Position numbers and translations under genes: made by a program. A DNA stretch of 64,000 bases from Hyphomicrobiales bacterium (GTDB lineage: Bacteria > Pseudomonadota > Alphaproteobacteria > Rhizobiales > OSC116). Below the pieces are notes generated by a model. That model saw nothing but the letters and a program-made list of their open reading frames with translations, was not told the origin of the DNA and made no database searches. Shown piece after piece: positions 35,330-44,841 of this stretch. Within the stretch, counting starts at the first letter, position 1. Each line of letters opens with the position of its first letter. The stretch lies in assembly GCA_013214705.1 (NCBI GenBank), contig JABSRZ010000004.1:434001-498000 (forward strand), read 5' to 3'.

Positions 35330-35986
35330 ATGTCTATAGCCTCAGTTTCAGCCGCAGCCGGCGCAAGTTCAGCTTCAACGGTCGACAAAGCGACAATTGC
35401 CGATGATTTTGACATATTTTTGAAATTGTTGACCGTTCAATTGAAAAATCAAGACCCGCTTGAACCGTTGAAAACCAGCGAATTTACTCAGCAAATGGTG
35501 CAATTTACCCAAGTTGAACAGCAAGTTAAGTCCAACAAGAATTTAGAAAATTTGATCAGAATGTCCCAACAAGCGGCATTCACTTCGAATGTGAATTACA
35601 TCGGCAAATCCGTGCTGGCAGAAGGTGATACAACTTCGCTTAAAAGCGGAGCTGCAAATTGGGATGTTAATTTTGATGAAACGCCCGAAGAAAACAGCGT
35701 TGTCATTACCAATACGGTTGGCAAAGTTGTATATAGCGGCGTAACAGATTTTAAATTTGGCTCTAACTCATTCAGTTGGGACGGCAAGAATAACGGCGGC
35801 CAAGACCAGCCAGAAGGGTTATACACGATTAAAATCAACGCCACAAACGCCGATGGCGAACTTATTGATGCCAACACTTTAATATCCGGCACAGTAACCG
35901 GTGTGGATATGACCGGCGAATATGGCATGTTATTGCTTGGTGACCGCAGTGTGAAGATTGAAAACGTTAGGAAAATAGAGGCTTAA
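35330..35986 (+). CDS. flgD: Flagellar hook-capping protein FlgD
   Basis: 218 residues. The N-terminal conserved region is FLKLLTVQLKNQDPLEPLK followed by FTQQMVQFTQVEQQ. The C-terminal part has the FLIG-like and tudor-like folds with GKVVYSGV and SWDGKNNGGQ. It caps the growing hook and is exported without a cleaved signal. AAAGGGA lies at proper distance before the ATG. Second gene after fliK. Confidence 0.95.
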   Translation: MSIASVSAAAGASSASTVDKATIADDFDIFLKLLTVQLKNQDPLEPLKTSEFTQQMVQFTQVEQQVKSNKNLENLIRMSQQAAFTSNVNYIGKSVLAEGDTTSLKSGAANWDVNFDETPEENSVVITNTVGKVVYSGVTDFKFGSNSFSWDGKNNGGQDQPEGLYTIKINATNADGELIDANTLISGTVTGVDMTGEYGMLLLGDRSVKIENVRKIEA

Positions 35987-36065
35987 ACGGCTTCATTAAT
36001 TTTTCGTAAATTCCATCATTCTGCCACAATTAAATGTCAAAATCTCAAATGTTTCCAAAAGCTTA

Positions 36066-36081
36066 ATAAGAATTTTCTTAT
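36066..36081. promoter_or_regulatory. Perfect inverted repeat upstream of sciP
   Basis: ATAAGAA-TT-TTCTTAT lies about 85 bp upstream of the sciP ATG. It is too AT-rich to be a terminator and could be an operator. A TTAA-N7-TAAA sequence at 35996-36010 is a partial match to the CtrA consensus. Confidence 0.35.
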
Positions 36082-36164
36082 CAACCTTTCGTTTACCCTA
36101 TGCGTTAGTCAATTTTTAAACCCGATCCTGTAATCTCTGCTTAAACAAGTTGAAAGTATGAGTT

Positions 36165-36455
36165 ATGGGAAATCAGTATCGTTCTAGAGTAAACTATGTC
36201 ATCGGCCCAGATGGCAGCCCACTTACAGTCAATGATCTACCACCGACCAATACCCGTCGTTGGGTTATACGCCGCAAAGCAGAAGTGGTTGCGGCCGTGC
36301 GCGGGGGACTATTAAGCTTAGAAGAAGCTTGCAGCCGTTACACACTAACTGTTGAAGAATTTTTAAGCTGGCAACGTTCCATCGATAAACACGGCCTTGC
36401 TGGCCTGCGCACCACGCGCATTCAAAAATACCGCGCCGACGGCAGTGCGTTTTAA
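36165..36455 (+). CDS. sciP: CtrA inhibitory protein SciP (DUF1153)
   Basis: A 96-residue helix-turn-helix protein. The DUF1153 core is RWVIRRKAEVVAAVRGGLL, then EEACSRYTLTVEEFLSWQ and GLAGLRTTR. In Caulobacter SciP binds CtrA and DNA and blocks CtrA-dependent transcription in G1. Here it lies inside the flagellar cluster between flgD and fliF, and ctrA is 12.5 kb away. Family call is firm; its regulatory direction in this organism is inferred. Confidence 0.92.
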   Translation: MGNQYRSRVNYVIGPDGSPLTVNDLPPTNTRRWVIRRKAEVVAAVRGGLLSLEEACSRYTLTVEEFLSWQRSIDKHGLAGLRTTRIQKYRADGSAF

Positions 36456-36994
36456 ACCCAAAATGCCAATCATATCAATAATGCCAATAATAGATTTTTA
36501 TTATTGAGCGACAGTTAGAAGCAATAGTATTGCGTACGCTTCTATCAATACCAAGATGAATAACCATTGTGCGGTTGTTTTTCTTGGTTTTTTTGTGTCT
36601 GCAATACAGTTTCCCAAATATTTGGCGATTTTTTGAGCCGCCGGTTAAATTGCGACAATTGGCAAAGTGATTTGTTTTTGAACAGATTTTTAGCCTGATT
36701 TGTGCTGATTTAGACGATTCTGGTTTGGTGATTTACAACCTATAAGAGAAATTTTGTGGGTAACACGGCTTTTCCACACCTAATTATGTCTTTAATGCGG
36801 CAATAATTTCCTAGTTAGTGAAAATCGTTAATACTCTGTTTACCAAAAGGTGGGTAAAATTTACCTAGCCAATCGCAAGTCAACAACAGACAGTTCAAAA
36901 CGGCTTTGGATGCGATGGTTTAAGCAATAAATCTACGGGGAATGCGGCTTAATCTTGGCGGATAAATAAGCGGCTTAAAAGAAAAAAGAGGCAT
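36456..36994 (+). promoter_or_regulatory. 539-bp intergenic region before fliF
   Basis: No gene seen. It holds an AT-only hairpin (CAATAATA-GATTTT-TATTATTG, 36485-36506) that could mark the end of the sciP transcript, a pair of GTAAA/TTTACC inverted motifs near 36840-36866, and a TTAA-N7-TTTA sequence (36828-36842) that half-matches a CtrA box. No sigma-54 consensus was found. The promoter of the fliF operon should lie in the distal half. Confidence 0.4.
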
Positions 36995-38686
36995 ATGTTT
37001 GAGTTTCTACAAAAATTAGGTGTGGCACGTGTGGGTGCTATGGTGGCGGTAGCTATAGGCCTAGTTGGCTTTTTTGGCTTTATAATGGTGCAGGTAAACT
37101 CACCAATATATGTGCCTTTATATACCGACCTGTCGATGCGAGACATGCAGGCAGTGGTAAAAAGCCTCGATTCTAAAGTCATCCCATATGAATTAAAAAA
37201 TGACGGCACCACCATTTGGGTGCCAAAAGACAGTTTGCAAAAGCTCAAAATGTCGTTTGCTTCCGAGGGCTTGCCAACCGGCGGCAGTGTTGGTTATGAA
37301 ATTTTTGACAATACCGATAGTTTGGGTGTGACATCTTATGTGCAAGACCTAAACCACAAACGAGCCCTAGAAGGCGAATTGGCCCGCACCATAACTTCGT
37401 TGCGCCAAGTGGCTGCCGCAAGGGTACATCTCGTGTTGCCAGAAAAAAAGCTATTCTCGCGCGAAACCGCACAACCAACCGCGTCCATCACCATCCGTAT
37501 TTTGGGCGATATGGACCAATCCACCGTAAAGTCCATTCAATATTTGGTGTCATCATCGGTTAAGGGGCTTAAAACTTCTTTTGTTGCCATTATTGATGAG
37601 CGCGGCAGAACCTTAGCCTCGGGCAATGGCGAAGAAGCCGGCCTTGGCATGGCCAACAGTTTTGATGAGCGTTCAAGCGCGATTGAAACCAGGTTAAAAA
37701 AGCAAATTGAGTTTTTAGTCGGTTCAGTTGTTGGCGACGACAAGGTGCGGGTAAAAGTAAATGCTGACTTGCAACTTAACAGCATCACCCAAAAAACCGA
37801 AACATTCGACCCCGATGGCTCTGTCGTTCGTTCCACCGTATCGAGCGAAAACGCCAATAATAGCCAAAATAACGAAGGTACAAATGCGGTGTCTGTCGGC
37901 AATGAATTGCCAAACGCCGCTGCCAATAGTGACAATGGTAACAAATCGAGCGCAGCCGGCAACAGCACCAGCGAAACCATTAATTATGAAATTTCCAAAA
38001 CCCTAAAAACCGAAGTGATTGCAGCTGGCAATGTGAAAAAACTGTCTGTCGCTGTGTTGGTAGATGGTGTTTACACCATAGATGCTGATGGCAAACCGGT
38101 TTATGCCCCACGCCCCCAAGCAGAGTTAGATAAAATAACCGCTTTGGTGCGTACGGCCATTGGTTTTGACGCCAGCCGCAATGATGTGGTCAATGTGATT
38201 AACCTGCAATTTATATCCAACGATCTAGTGCCAGAGGAAATTGCTGAAGTCGGTATATTTGATTTTACCAAACAAGAAATGTTTCGCATGGCCGAATTGG
38301 GCACATTATTCTTTGTCGCCATCATCGTATTATTCATGGTTATCAGGCCGTTGATTAGACGCATATTAAGCCCCGAAGACATGGAACAACCGCTGCTGAT
38401 GGACCCAGCCACAATTACCCACACGGTGAATGATGCTGGCCAACCGGTGGCTGTTCTGGCCGATGGAACTGAGGTTTCACCCGGTGTGATTGCGGCGATG
38501 GACAAAGAGCCCAAACGGGTCAAAATTTCTGCCAAGTTAGAAACCGCCTTGGCCACCGGCGATTTGCAATCATCGACCATTAAACATGTTGGTGAAATTG
38601 TGAATAACAACCCAGATGAAACTTTAAGCATCATCCGTGGTTGGTTAAATGAAGGCGAAGAAGAAAGACGCGCTGTGCCGCTTTAG
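36995..38686 (+). CDS. fliF: Flagellar MS-ring protein FliF
   Basis: 563 residues. Two transmembrane helices (about 15-36 and 433-452) enclose the periplasmic ring-building domain with YVPLYTDLSMRDMQAVV and ALEGELARTI. The C-terminal cytoplasmic tail that binds FliG ends in IRGWLNEGEEE. A serine- and asparagine-rich insert lies around residues 285-325. AGAGG precedes the ATG closely. First gene of the fliF-fliG-fliH-fliN-flbD-flhA-flhF run. Confidence 0.96.
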   Translation: MFEFLQKLGVARVGAMVAVAIGLVGFFGFIMVQVNSPIYVPLYTDLSMRDMQAVVKSLDSKVIPYELKNDGTTIWVPKDSLQKLKMSFASEGLPTGGSVGYEIFDNTDSLGVTSYVQDLNHKRALEGELARTITSLRQVAAARVHLVLPEKKLFSRETAQPTASITIRILGDMDQSTVKSIQYLVSSSVKGLKTSFVAIIDERGRTLASGNGEEAGLGMANSFDERSSAIETRLKKQIEFLVGSVVGDDKVRVKVNADLQLNSITQKTETFDPDGSVVRSTVSSENANNSQNNEGTNAVSVGNELPNAAANSDNGNKSSAAGNSTSETINYEISKTLKTEVIAAGNVKKLSVAVLVDGVYTIDADGKPVYAPRPQAELDKITALVRTAIGFDASRNDVVNVINLQFISNDLVPEEIAEVGIFDFTKQEMFRMAELGTLFFVAIIVLFMVIRPLIRRILSPEDMEQPLLMDPATITHTVNDAGQPVAVLADGTEVSPGVIAAMDKEPKRVKISAKLETALATGDLQSSTIKHVGEIVNNNPDETLSIIRGWLNEGEEERRAVPL

Positions 38687-38717
38687 GCACATGAATGGAA
38701 ATTGAGACTGAATAATT

Positions 38718-39761
38718 ATGAGCCAAATTGTTAGCATAGAGACCGAACAAGAAGAAAAAACCTACGACCAGCTTGAAGGTAAGCAAAAGGCCGCCTTGTT
38801 GATGATGGCTTTGGGCACCGAACATGGTGCGCGCATATGGGAAGCCCTTATTGACGAAGAAATTAAAGAGCTGTCTTTGGAAATGAGTAGAATCGGCAAC
38901 ATTGCGGCGGGAGTGATTGAAGATTTGCTGATCGATTTCATTGGTCAAATGTCGGCATCTGGTGCATTAACCGGCAGTTTTGAAGCCACCGAACGCTTGC
39001 TTAAAAAATTCCTACCGGGTGACCGCGTGTCATCTATTTTAGAAGAAATTCGTGGCCCTGCTGGCCGTAATATGTGGGAGCAGTTATCTAATGTTCAAGA
39101 AGATGTGTTAGCTAATTATTTAAAAAATGAATATCCGCAAACGGTATCGGTGGTTTTGTCTAAATTACGCTCTGACCAAAGCGCCAAAATACTCGGCATT
39201 TTACCCGATGATTTTGCGCTTGAAGTTGTTAACCGGATGTTGACTATGGAAGCGGTGCAAAGAGAAATTCTCGACCGTATCGAAGATACATTGCGCATAG
39301 AATTTATGTCTAGCTTAGCCCAAACCAATAGACGCGATGCGCACGAACAAATGGCCGATATATTCAACTCATTCGACCGCCAAACCGAGGCGCGATTCTT
39401 AACCTCATTAGAAGAAGAAAACCGAGAATCTGCCGAGCGCATTAAACATCTTATGTTTACATTTGAAGATTTGGGCAAATTAGACACCACAGGGTGCCAA
39501 GTGTTATTGCGCGACACGCCAAAAGACAAATTGGCCATTGCGCTTAAGGGCACTACCGACACAATGCGTGATTTCTTTTTTGAAAATATGTCACAACGGG
39601 CGGCTAAAATGTTGCGCGATGATTTGGAAATTATGGGCGCTGTGCGGCTTAAAGATGTTGATGAAGCGCAATTACACATGGTCAACTTATGTAAAGACTT
39701 GGCCGCCAAGGGCGAAATTATGCTGAATAATGACGCCGATGGTGATGACTTTATTTATTAA
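38718..39761 (+). CDS. fliG: Flagellar motor switch protein FliG
   Basis: 347 residues with N, middle and C domains: [21 protein letters not shown] at the start, the [13 protein letters not shown] motif (an EHPQ-type motif with Tyr at position 2) in the middle domain, and the charged torque helix [22 protein letters not shown] near the end. It couples stator force to the MS ring. Lies 31 bp after fliF. Confidence 0.96.
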   Translation: MSQIVSIETEQEEKTYDQLEGKQKAALLMMALGTEHGARIWEALIDEEIKELSLEMSRIGNIAAGVIEDLLIDFIGQMSASGALTGSFEATERLLKKFLPGDRVSSILEEIRGPAGRNMWEQLSNVQEDVLANYLKNEYPQTVSVVLSKLRSDQSAKILGILPDDFALEVVNRMLTMEAVQREILDRIEDTLRIEFMSSLAQTNRRDAHEQMADIFNSFDRQTEARFLTSLEEENRESAERIKHLMFTFEDLGKLDTTGCQVLLRDTPKDKLAIALKGTTDTMRDFFFENMSQRAAKMLRDDLEIMGAVRLKDVDEAQLHMVNLCKDLAAKGEIMLNNDADGDDFIY

Positions 39762-39846
39762 TCGTTAGGCCGCCAAACATGGCAAGACAAAAACTGTACT
39801 GATAGAAATTGGGTTTTGAGTGAGACGAAATTTAAACGAGATTAAA

Positions 39847-40740
39847 ATGGCTGAACCGCTAAAATTTACCTTTGACACCGCTTTTGGCACCCGTTCCGAA
39901 GATGTGCGGTTGCGCGAACCGGTGCGGATCATCAGCCAAGATGATGTTGATGCGGCGCGCACTCAAGGTTTTATTCAGGGCCGCATAGACGGTTTGGCCG
40001 AAGCTGAAACCCAATATAAAGCCGAATTTAAAACCACGCTCGACCAAATGGTTGGCCAATTTGAAAACCTGTTAACTGGCCAGACCCAAGCGCATAATGA
40101 GGCCATGGATAAAGCCCAAAATTTTGCCATATTAATCGCCAAAAAAATTGGCCAATCGGCGTTAGAGCAACACCCGACAAAAACAGTGACAAAATTAATT
40201 GCTGATTGCTTATCGCACATTAACAATATGCCGCATTTGGTGGTGCGGGTGAACCCTGAGGTTAGCCAACTTACCAAGGATGAATTGCAACCGCTTATCG
40301 AGCAAAAAGGTTTTGAAGGTAAGCTGATGATCATGGGCGAAGAAAACATCGCGTTAGGTGATTGCGCGATAGAATGGGCCGATGGCGGTGTGGCGCATAA
40401 TAGCCAAGCCATAATTAGCCAAATAAACCAACTGCTGAACCAGTATTTTGGCATCGAAATTAACCAGCAAGCTGTGCCCGAAATAGCCGTTGAGCCACAA
40501 GCAGAGCCAGATATAGCGGTTGAAAATTCACCCGCGCAAGACAGCCCGATGTTAACTAAAGATGAGCCAGATGAAGCAGCTGTTGAAGCAGCTGAAGAAA
40601 TTATGCCTCAGGATATGAGCGCAAGTGAGTTAATGCCACATCCACAAGCGGCTGAAGAAAAGATGCCGCAAGATATTGAAACATCAAGAAACACTGAGTC
40701 TAACCCCGATTTAGATTTGGAAGGAAAAACCAATGAGTGA
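39847..40740 (+). CDS. fliH: Flagellar export regulator FliH
   Basis: 297 residues from the ATG at 39847; the frame opens at a GTG at 39820. The middle part (about 25-200) fits FliH, which binds the ATPase FliI and FliN, with a helical region followed by VRVNPEVSQL and a FEGKLMIMGEENIALGDCAIEW block typical of the C-terminal domain. An unusual acidic tail of about 80 residues contains two EE-x-MPQD repeats. Overlaps fliN by 8 bases. The family match is good for the core, weaker for the tail. Confidence 0.85.
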   Translation: MAEPLKFTFDTAFGTRSEDVRLREPVRIISQDDVDAARTQGFIQGRIDGLAEAETQYKAEFKTTLDQMVGQFENLLTGQTQAHNEAMDKAQNFAILIAKKIGQSALEQHPTKTVTKLIADCLSHINNMPHLVVRVNPEVSQLTKDELQPLIEQKGFEGKLMIMGEENIALGDCAIEWADGGVAHNSQAIISQINQLLNQYFGIEINQQAVPEIAVEPQAEPDIAVENSPAQDSPMLTKDEPDEAAVEAAEEIMPQDMSASELMPHPQAAEEKMPQDIETSRNTESNPDLDLEGKTNE

Positions 40741-41077
40741 CCAAAATTCAGATGACGGCGTTGAACTTAACCAATTTGATGAAGAGAATGATTCCGATAA
40801 AAAGCTGCCCAGCGCGCCCGAACAAGACCGCACGGCATCAGATTTGGAAGCCATATTTGATGTGCCGGTCACTGTGAGCGCCATTTTAGGCCGTTCAATG
40901 ATGGATGTGAGCGAATTGTTGAATATGGAAGAAGGCTCTATCATCCCATTAGATAGAAAAGTTGGCGAAGCCATCGATATATTTGTCAACAACCGCCATG
41001 TGGCGCGCGGTGAAGTGGTGATGAGCGAAGGCCGTTTGGGCGTTACCATGACAGAAATTATAAAAAGTGAAACCTAG
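40733..41077 (+). CDS. fliN: Flagellar motor switch protein FliN
   Basis: 114 residues. A charged N-terminal extension of about 35 residues is followed by the SpoA/C-ring domain: DVPVTVSAILGRSMMDVSELL, then GEAIDIFVNNRHVARGEVV and LGVTMTEII. It forms the C-ring base with FliG and FliM; no fliM is in this window. It overlaps the end of fliH, implying translational coupling. Confidence 0.94.
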   Translation: MSDQNSDDGVELNQFDEENDSDKKLPSAPEQDRTASDLEAIFDVPVTVSAILGRSMMDVSELLNMEEGSIIPLDRKVGEAIDIFVNNRHVARGEVVMSEGRLGVTMTEIIKSET

Positions 41078-41127
41078 AACCAAGGCAAATTTTAGCCTTT
41101 CCTTTAATATGAGATGAGTGAACCAAA

Positions 41128-42504
41128 ATGAGATTGTTAATTATCGGCACGTTAAACGGACAATTGACCACCGCCACTAAAATGGCAATGGATAAGGGCG
41201 CAAAAGTAATTCATGCCGAAAACATCATAAAGGCTATGCACATTGTGCGTAGTGGCAAAGGCGCAGACCTCGCCATGGTTGATGTGGGCTTAAACATCAA
41301 GCAGCTCATCGATTCGTTAGAAAGCGAACATATTCACATACCGGTTGTGGCTTGCGGGGTTAAAAATGATGCCGCTGCCGCGGTGGCCGCCATCAAAGCT
41401 GGGGCTAAAGAATATATACCACTACCGCCAGACGCCGAACTCATTGCCGCCATCATTGCCGCTGTGAGCGAAGAGAGCCACCGGATGATTAGCAAAGACA
41501 TCGCTATGGAGCGGGTGGTCGAGCTGGCAAAACAAGTCGCGCCAAGCCAAGCGTCGATATTAATCACTGGTGAAAGTGGCACTGGCAAAGAGGTGATGGC
41601 ACAATATATTCATCAAAAATCTAAGCGCAAAGACAAGCCGTTTATCTCTATCAATTGTGCAGCCATTCCTGAACATTTGATAGAATCTGAATTATTTGGC
41701 CACGAAAAGGGCGCGTTTACTGGCGCGATAGCCCGCCGCATTGGCAAATTTGAAGAAGCCGATGGTGGCACCTTATTGCTCGATGAAATTAGTGAAATGG
41801 ACATCCGCTTGCAAGCCAAGTTATTACGTGTGGTTCAAGAGCGTATGGTCGACAGAGTTGGTGGCACAAAGCCCATCCCAGTTGACATCAGAATAATTGC
41901 GACATCCAACCGTGACCTGCCCCAAGCTGTCCGCGATGGCATATTTAGAGAAGATTTGTTATTTAGGTTAAATGTGGTGAATTTAAAACTACCGGCATTG
42001 CGCGAACGCCCGGCTGACATAGCTTTATTGGCCGAACATTTCATTAAAAAATATTCCGAAATGAATGGCATAAATGTCAAACCGTTGGAGTTAAAGGCAC
42101 TTAAATGCCTGCAACAAGGCGCATGGAAAGGCAATGTACGCGAGTTAGAAAACACCATTCACCGCGCCGTTTTGCTATGCACTGATGATGAAATTACCGA
42201 ACAAAATCTGCGCACACCAGAAGGTTATAAAATTGGCGAACACGAAAACCAAAACCCGGCCACCCGCGCGGCATTGACCGCCGAAGCGGCAAGCTCGGCA
42301 CTTATTGGCCAAACCGTTGCCGAAGTGGAGCAAGGCTTAATTTTAAAAACCCTTGGCCATTGTTTGGGCAACCGCACCCACGCGGCCAATATTTTGGGCA
42401 TTTCAATTCGCACGTTGCGCAACAAGCTCAAACTATATGGCGATTCAGGCGCTGAAATACCGCCACCAAATGCTGGCGAAAGCATGCCCCGCCCTTACAT
42501 GTAG
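41128..42504 (+). CDS. flbD: Sigma-54-dependent flagellar activator FlbD
   Basis: 458 residues: an N-terminal receiver-like domain (1-115), an AAA+ domain with Walker A GESGTGKE (148-155) and the sigma-54 contact loop GAFTGA (195-200), and a C-terminal Fis-type helix-turn-helix (NRTHAANILGISIRTLRNKL). Asp52 is present, but the acidic pair normally at 8-9 is absent, so classical phosphorylation is unlikely, as known for Caulobacter FlbD. It should drive late flagellar genes, including the sigma-54 promoter at fliK. Confidence 0.93.
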   Translation: MRLLIIGTLNGQLTTATKMAMDKGAKVIHAENIIKAMHIVRSGKGADLAMVDVGLNIKQLIDSLESEHIHIPVVACGVKNDAAAAVAAIKAGAKEYIPLPPDAELIAAIIAAVSEESHRMISKDIAMERVVELAKQVAPSQASILITGESGTGKEVMAQYIHQKSKRKDKPFISINCAAIPEHLIESELFGHEKGAFTGAIARRIGKFEEADGGTLLLDEISEMDIRLQAKLLRVVQERMVDRVGGTKPIPVDIRIIATSNRDLPQAVRDGIFREDLLFRLNVVNLKLPALRERPADIALLAEHFIKKYSEMNGINVKPLELKALKCLQQGAWKGNVRELENTIHRAVLLCTDDEITEQNLRTPEGYKIGEHENQNPATRAALTAEAASSALIGQTVAEVEQGLILKTLGHCLGNRTHAANILGISIRTLRNKLKLYGDSGAEIPPPNAGESMPRPYM

Positions 42505-42568
42505 AGCCTTTTAAACATAGTAATATCCAATTAATCAAACATAAATGTCTAGAATAGATGAGCCTTGA

Positions 42569-44773
42569 ATGAGTGAATTAACCACAGCAGATACTAATGA
42601 CAGCGCTCAAATACCTAAGCCTATTGGTGCTGCTGGGGCCAATGCTGCTGGGGCTACTGATGCCGCTGGGTCTGCGCCAAAAATATTTATAATTCCAAGT
42701 CTGAAACAATTGCTTGGCCGTGCCGACATCGGCTTTGCCTTTGCCATTATGGCCATTTTGACGGTTATGATTTTGCCGTTGCCAACTTATTTGATGGATT
42801 TCGCCCTAGCTATATCCATCACGTTCAGCATATTGATTATGATGAATGCTTTATTCATTTCAAAACCATTAGAATTTTCGGTGTTTCCCACCGTATTGCT
42901 CATCGCCACATTGTTACGGCTGGCGTTAAACTTGGCCTCCACCCGACTTATTTTGGCCAATGGCCATGAAGGCCCTGCCGCTGCTGGCAAGGTGATCGAA
43001 GCTTTTGGCGCATTTGTTATGCAGGGCAATTTCATCATCGGCATCATTGTATTTTCTATTTTGGTATTGGTGAATTTTGTAGTGATCACCAAAGGTTCTG
43101 GCCGGATTGCCGAAGTGGCTGCCCGCTTTAGCCTAGATGCCATGCCGGGCAAACAAATGGCCATCGATGCCGACCTTTCATCCGGCATTATCGATGAAAA
43201 AGAAGCCAAACAAAAACGCATCGATTTAGAAGCAGAATCAGCTTTCTTTGGCTCTATGGACGGCGCCAGCAAATTTGTCAAAGGCGATGCCATTGCCGGG
43301 CTTATCATCACTTTCATCAACGTTTTGGGTGGTATAATTGTGGGCGTTGTGCAAAATGACATGTCGATGGGCGATGCCGCCGAAGCCTATACATTGCTAA
43401 CCATTGGCGATGGCTTGGTAAGCCAAATTCCTTCGTTAATCGTGTCGGTATCGGCCGGTCTTTTGGTTTCAAAAGCTGGCGTAACTGGCAGTGCAGACAA
43501 AGCTTTAATTCAACAATTAAGTGCCTACCCCAAAGGCCTTGGCGTTGTCTCTTCGATGATGATTGGCATGGCATTTTTGCCCGGCATTCCGATGATACCA
43601 TTTTTCATAATGGGCGGCTTGGCGGGTTACGGAGCCTATAGTGCCACCAAAAAACACAAATTGGCTCAGCTTAAGCGACAAGCAGCTGTTATGGCCGAAG
43701 AGCTAACAACCACCAAAGACGCAGAAGATGAACCAATTGCCTCGGCGCTAAAAATGGATGAATTGCGGCTGGAAATTGGCATTAACTTACTGCCGCTGAT
43801 CAAACACCGCGATAGTGAAGATGAAGATGATCGCCTGACCCAACAAATTAAAGCGTTGCGCCGCCAACTGGCCACAGATATGGGCTTTATTATGCCTTCC
43901 GTGCGGATTTTAGACAATGTGCGGCTAGACGGCAATGCCTATAGCATCCGCATAAAAGAAGTTGAAGCTGGCACAGGCACTATATTTATCGACCAACTTA
44001 TGGTGATGGAACCAACTGGCGCGCCGATAGAATTACCCGGCACCCACACCACCGAGCCAACCTTTGGCATACCCGCGACATGGGTGGCCGAAAGCCTGCG
44101 CGATGAAGCCAATATGCGCGGCTACACTGTGGTCGACCCGGCAACAGTGCTCGCCACCCACATTACCGAAACCATTAAAAACAATATGGCCGATCTATTA
44201 TCTTATGGTGAAGTGAAAGGTTTGTTGCAAGAATTGCCTGAAAATCATCAGAAATTACTCGAAGACATCAGCCCATCATTAATTAGCGTCAGTGGCATAC
44301 AACGGGTATTGCAAACCTTGCTCACCGAGCGGGTGTCTATTCGGGATTTACCCACCATATTAGAAGCCATTGCCGAAATTATTGGCGTATCGCAAAACCC
44401 AGCGGTTATAAGTGAACATGTCCGCACCCGTTTGGCGCGCCAAATTTGCGCGGTAAATAGTGATGTCGATGGAAATTTGGCCTTCATCACCCTAAGCCCG
44501 GTATGGGAGCAGAATTTTGCCGACAGCATTGTCGGCCAAGGTGATGACCGCCAACTGGCCATGGCGCCGAGCCAATTGCAAGATTTTATAACTTTGGTTA
44601 GAGACCAGTTTGAACAAGCCGCTGCCGCGGGCGACAACCCGGTATTGTTAACCAGCCCCAGCGTGCGGCCTTATGTGCGTTCGATAATTGACCGTTTTAG
44701 AAACCAAACTTTTGTGATGTCACAAAATGAAATTCACCCGCAAGCTAAGTTAAAAACCGTTGGTCAAATTTAG
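42569..44773 (+). CDS. flhA: Flagellar export gate protein FlhA
   Basis: 734 residues. An N-terminal membrane half of about eight helices includes the FHIPEP-type region around LRLALNLASTRLIL and GSGRIAEVAARFSLDAMPG. The cytoplasmic half binds export chaperones. A short alanine- and glycine-rich repeat (GAAGANAAGATDAAG) precedes the first helix. The gene's last codons and stop are part of a 30-bp unit repeated three times in the gap before flhF. Confidence 0.96.
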   Translation: MSELTTADTNDSAQIPKPIGAAGANAAGATDAAGSAPKIFIIPSLKQLLGRADIGFAFAIMAILTVMILPLPTYLMDFALAISITFSILIMMNALFISKPLEFSVFPTVLLIATLLRLALNLASTRLILANGHEGPAAAGKVIEAFGAFVMQGNFIIGIIVFSILVLVNFVVITKGSGRIAEVAARFSLDAMPGKQMAIDADLSSGIIDEKEAKQKRIDLEAESAFFGSMDGASKFVKGDAIAGLIITFINVLGGIIVGVVQNDMSMGDAAEAYTLLTIGDGLVSQIPSLIVSVSAGLLVSKAGVTGSADKALIQQLSAYPKGLGVVSSMMIGMAFLPGIPMIPFFIMGGLAGYGAYSATKKHKLAQLKRQAAVMAEELTTTKDAEDEPIASALKMDELRLEIGINLLPLIKHRDSEDEDDRLTQQIKALRRQLATDMGFIMPSVRILDNVRLDGNAYSIRIKEVEAGTGTIFIDQLMVMEPTGAPIELPGTHTTEPTFGIPATWVAESLRDEANMRGYTVVDPATVLATHITETIKNNMADLLSYGEVKGLLQELPENHQKLLEDISPSLISVSGIQRVLQTLLTERVSIRDLPTILEAIAEIIGVSQNPAVISEHVRTRLARQICAVNSDVDGNLAFITLSPVWEQNFADSIVGQGDDRQLAMAPSQLQDFITLVRDQFEQAAAAGDNPVLLTSPSVRPYVRSIIDRFRNQTFVMSQNEIHPQAKLKTVGQI

Positions 44774-44841
44774 TTTGAGCACATATAAAAGATCAAATTT
44801 AGTTTGAGCACAATAATAGCGGTCAGATTTAGGTATAAACC
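44762..44841 (+). repeat. Three tandem copies of a 30-bp unit spanning the flhA stop
   Basis: Units start at 44762, 44791 and 44821. The first two share CAAATTTAGTTTGAGCACA almost exactly; the third (GGTCAGATTTAGGTATAAACC) is shorter and diverged. The first unit contains the real flhA stop, so the following copies repeat the last codons and stop codon into the flhF leader. Confidence 0.85.

Noticed and set aside
36828-36842. CtrA site before fliF
   Set aside because: Only TTAA-N7-TTTA; the second half deviates and such sequences are common in AT-rich spacers, so it is mentioned only within the region entry.
39820-39846. GTG start nine codons upstream for fliH
   Set aside because: No ribosome-binding site and a basic non-conserved leader; the ATG at 39847 fits better.
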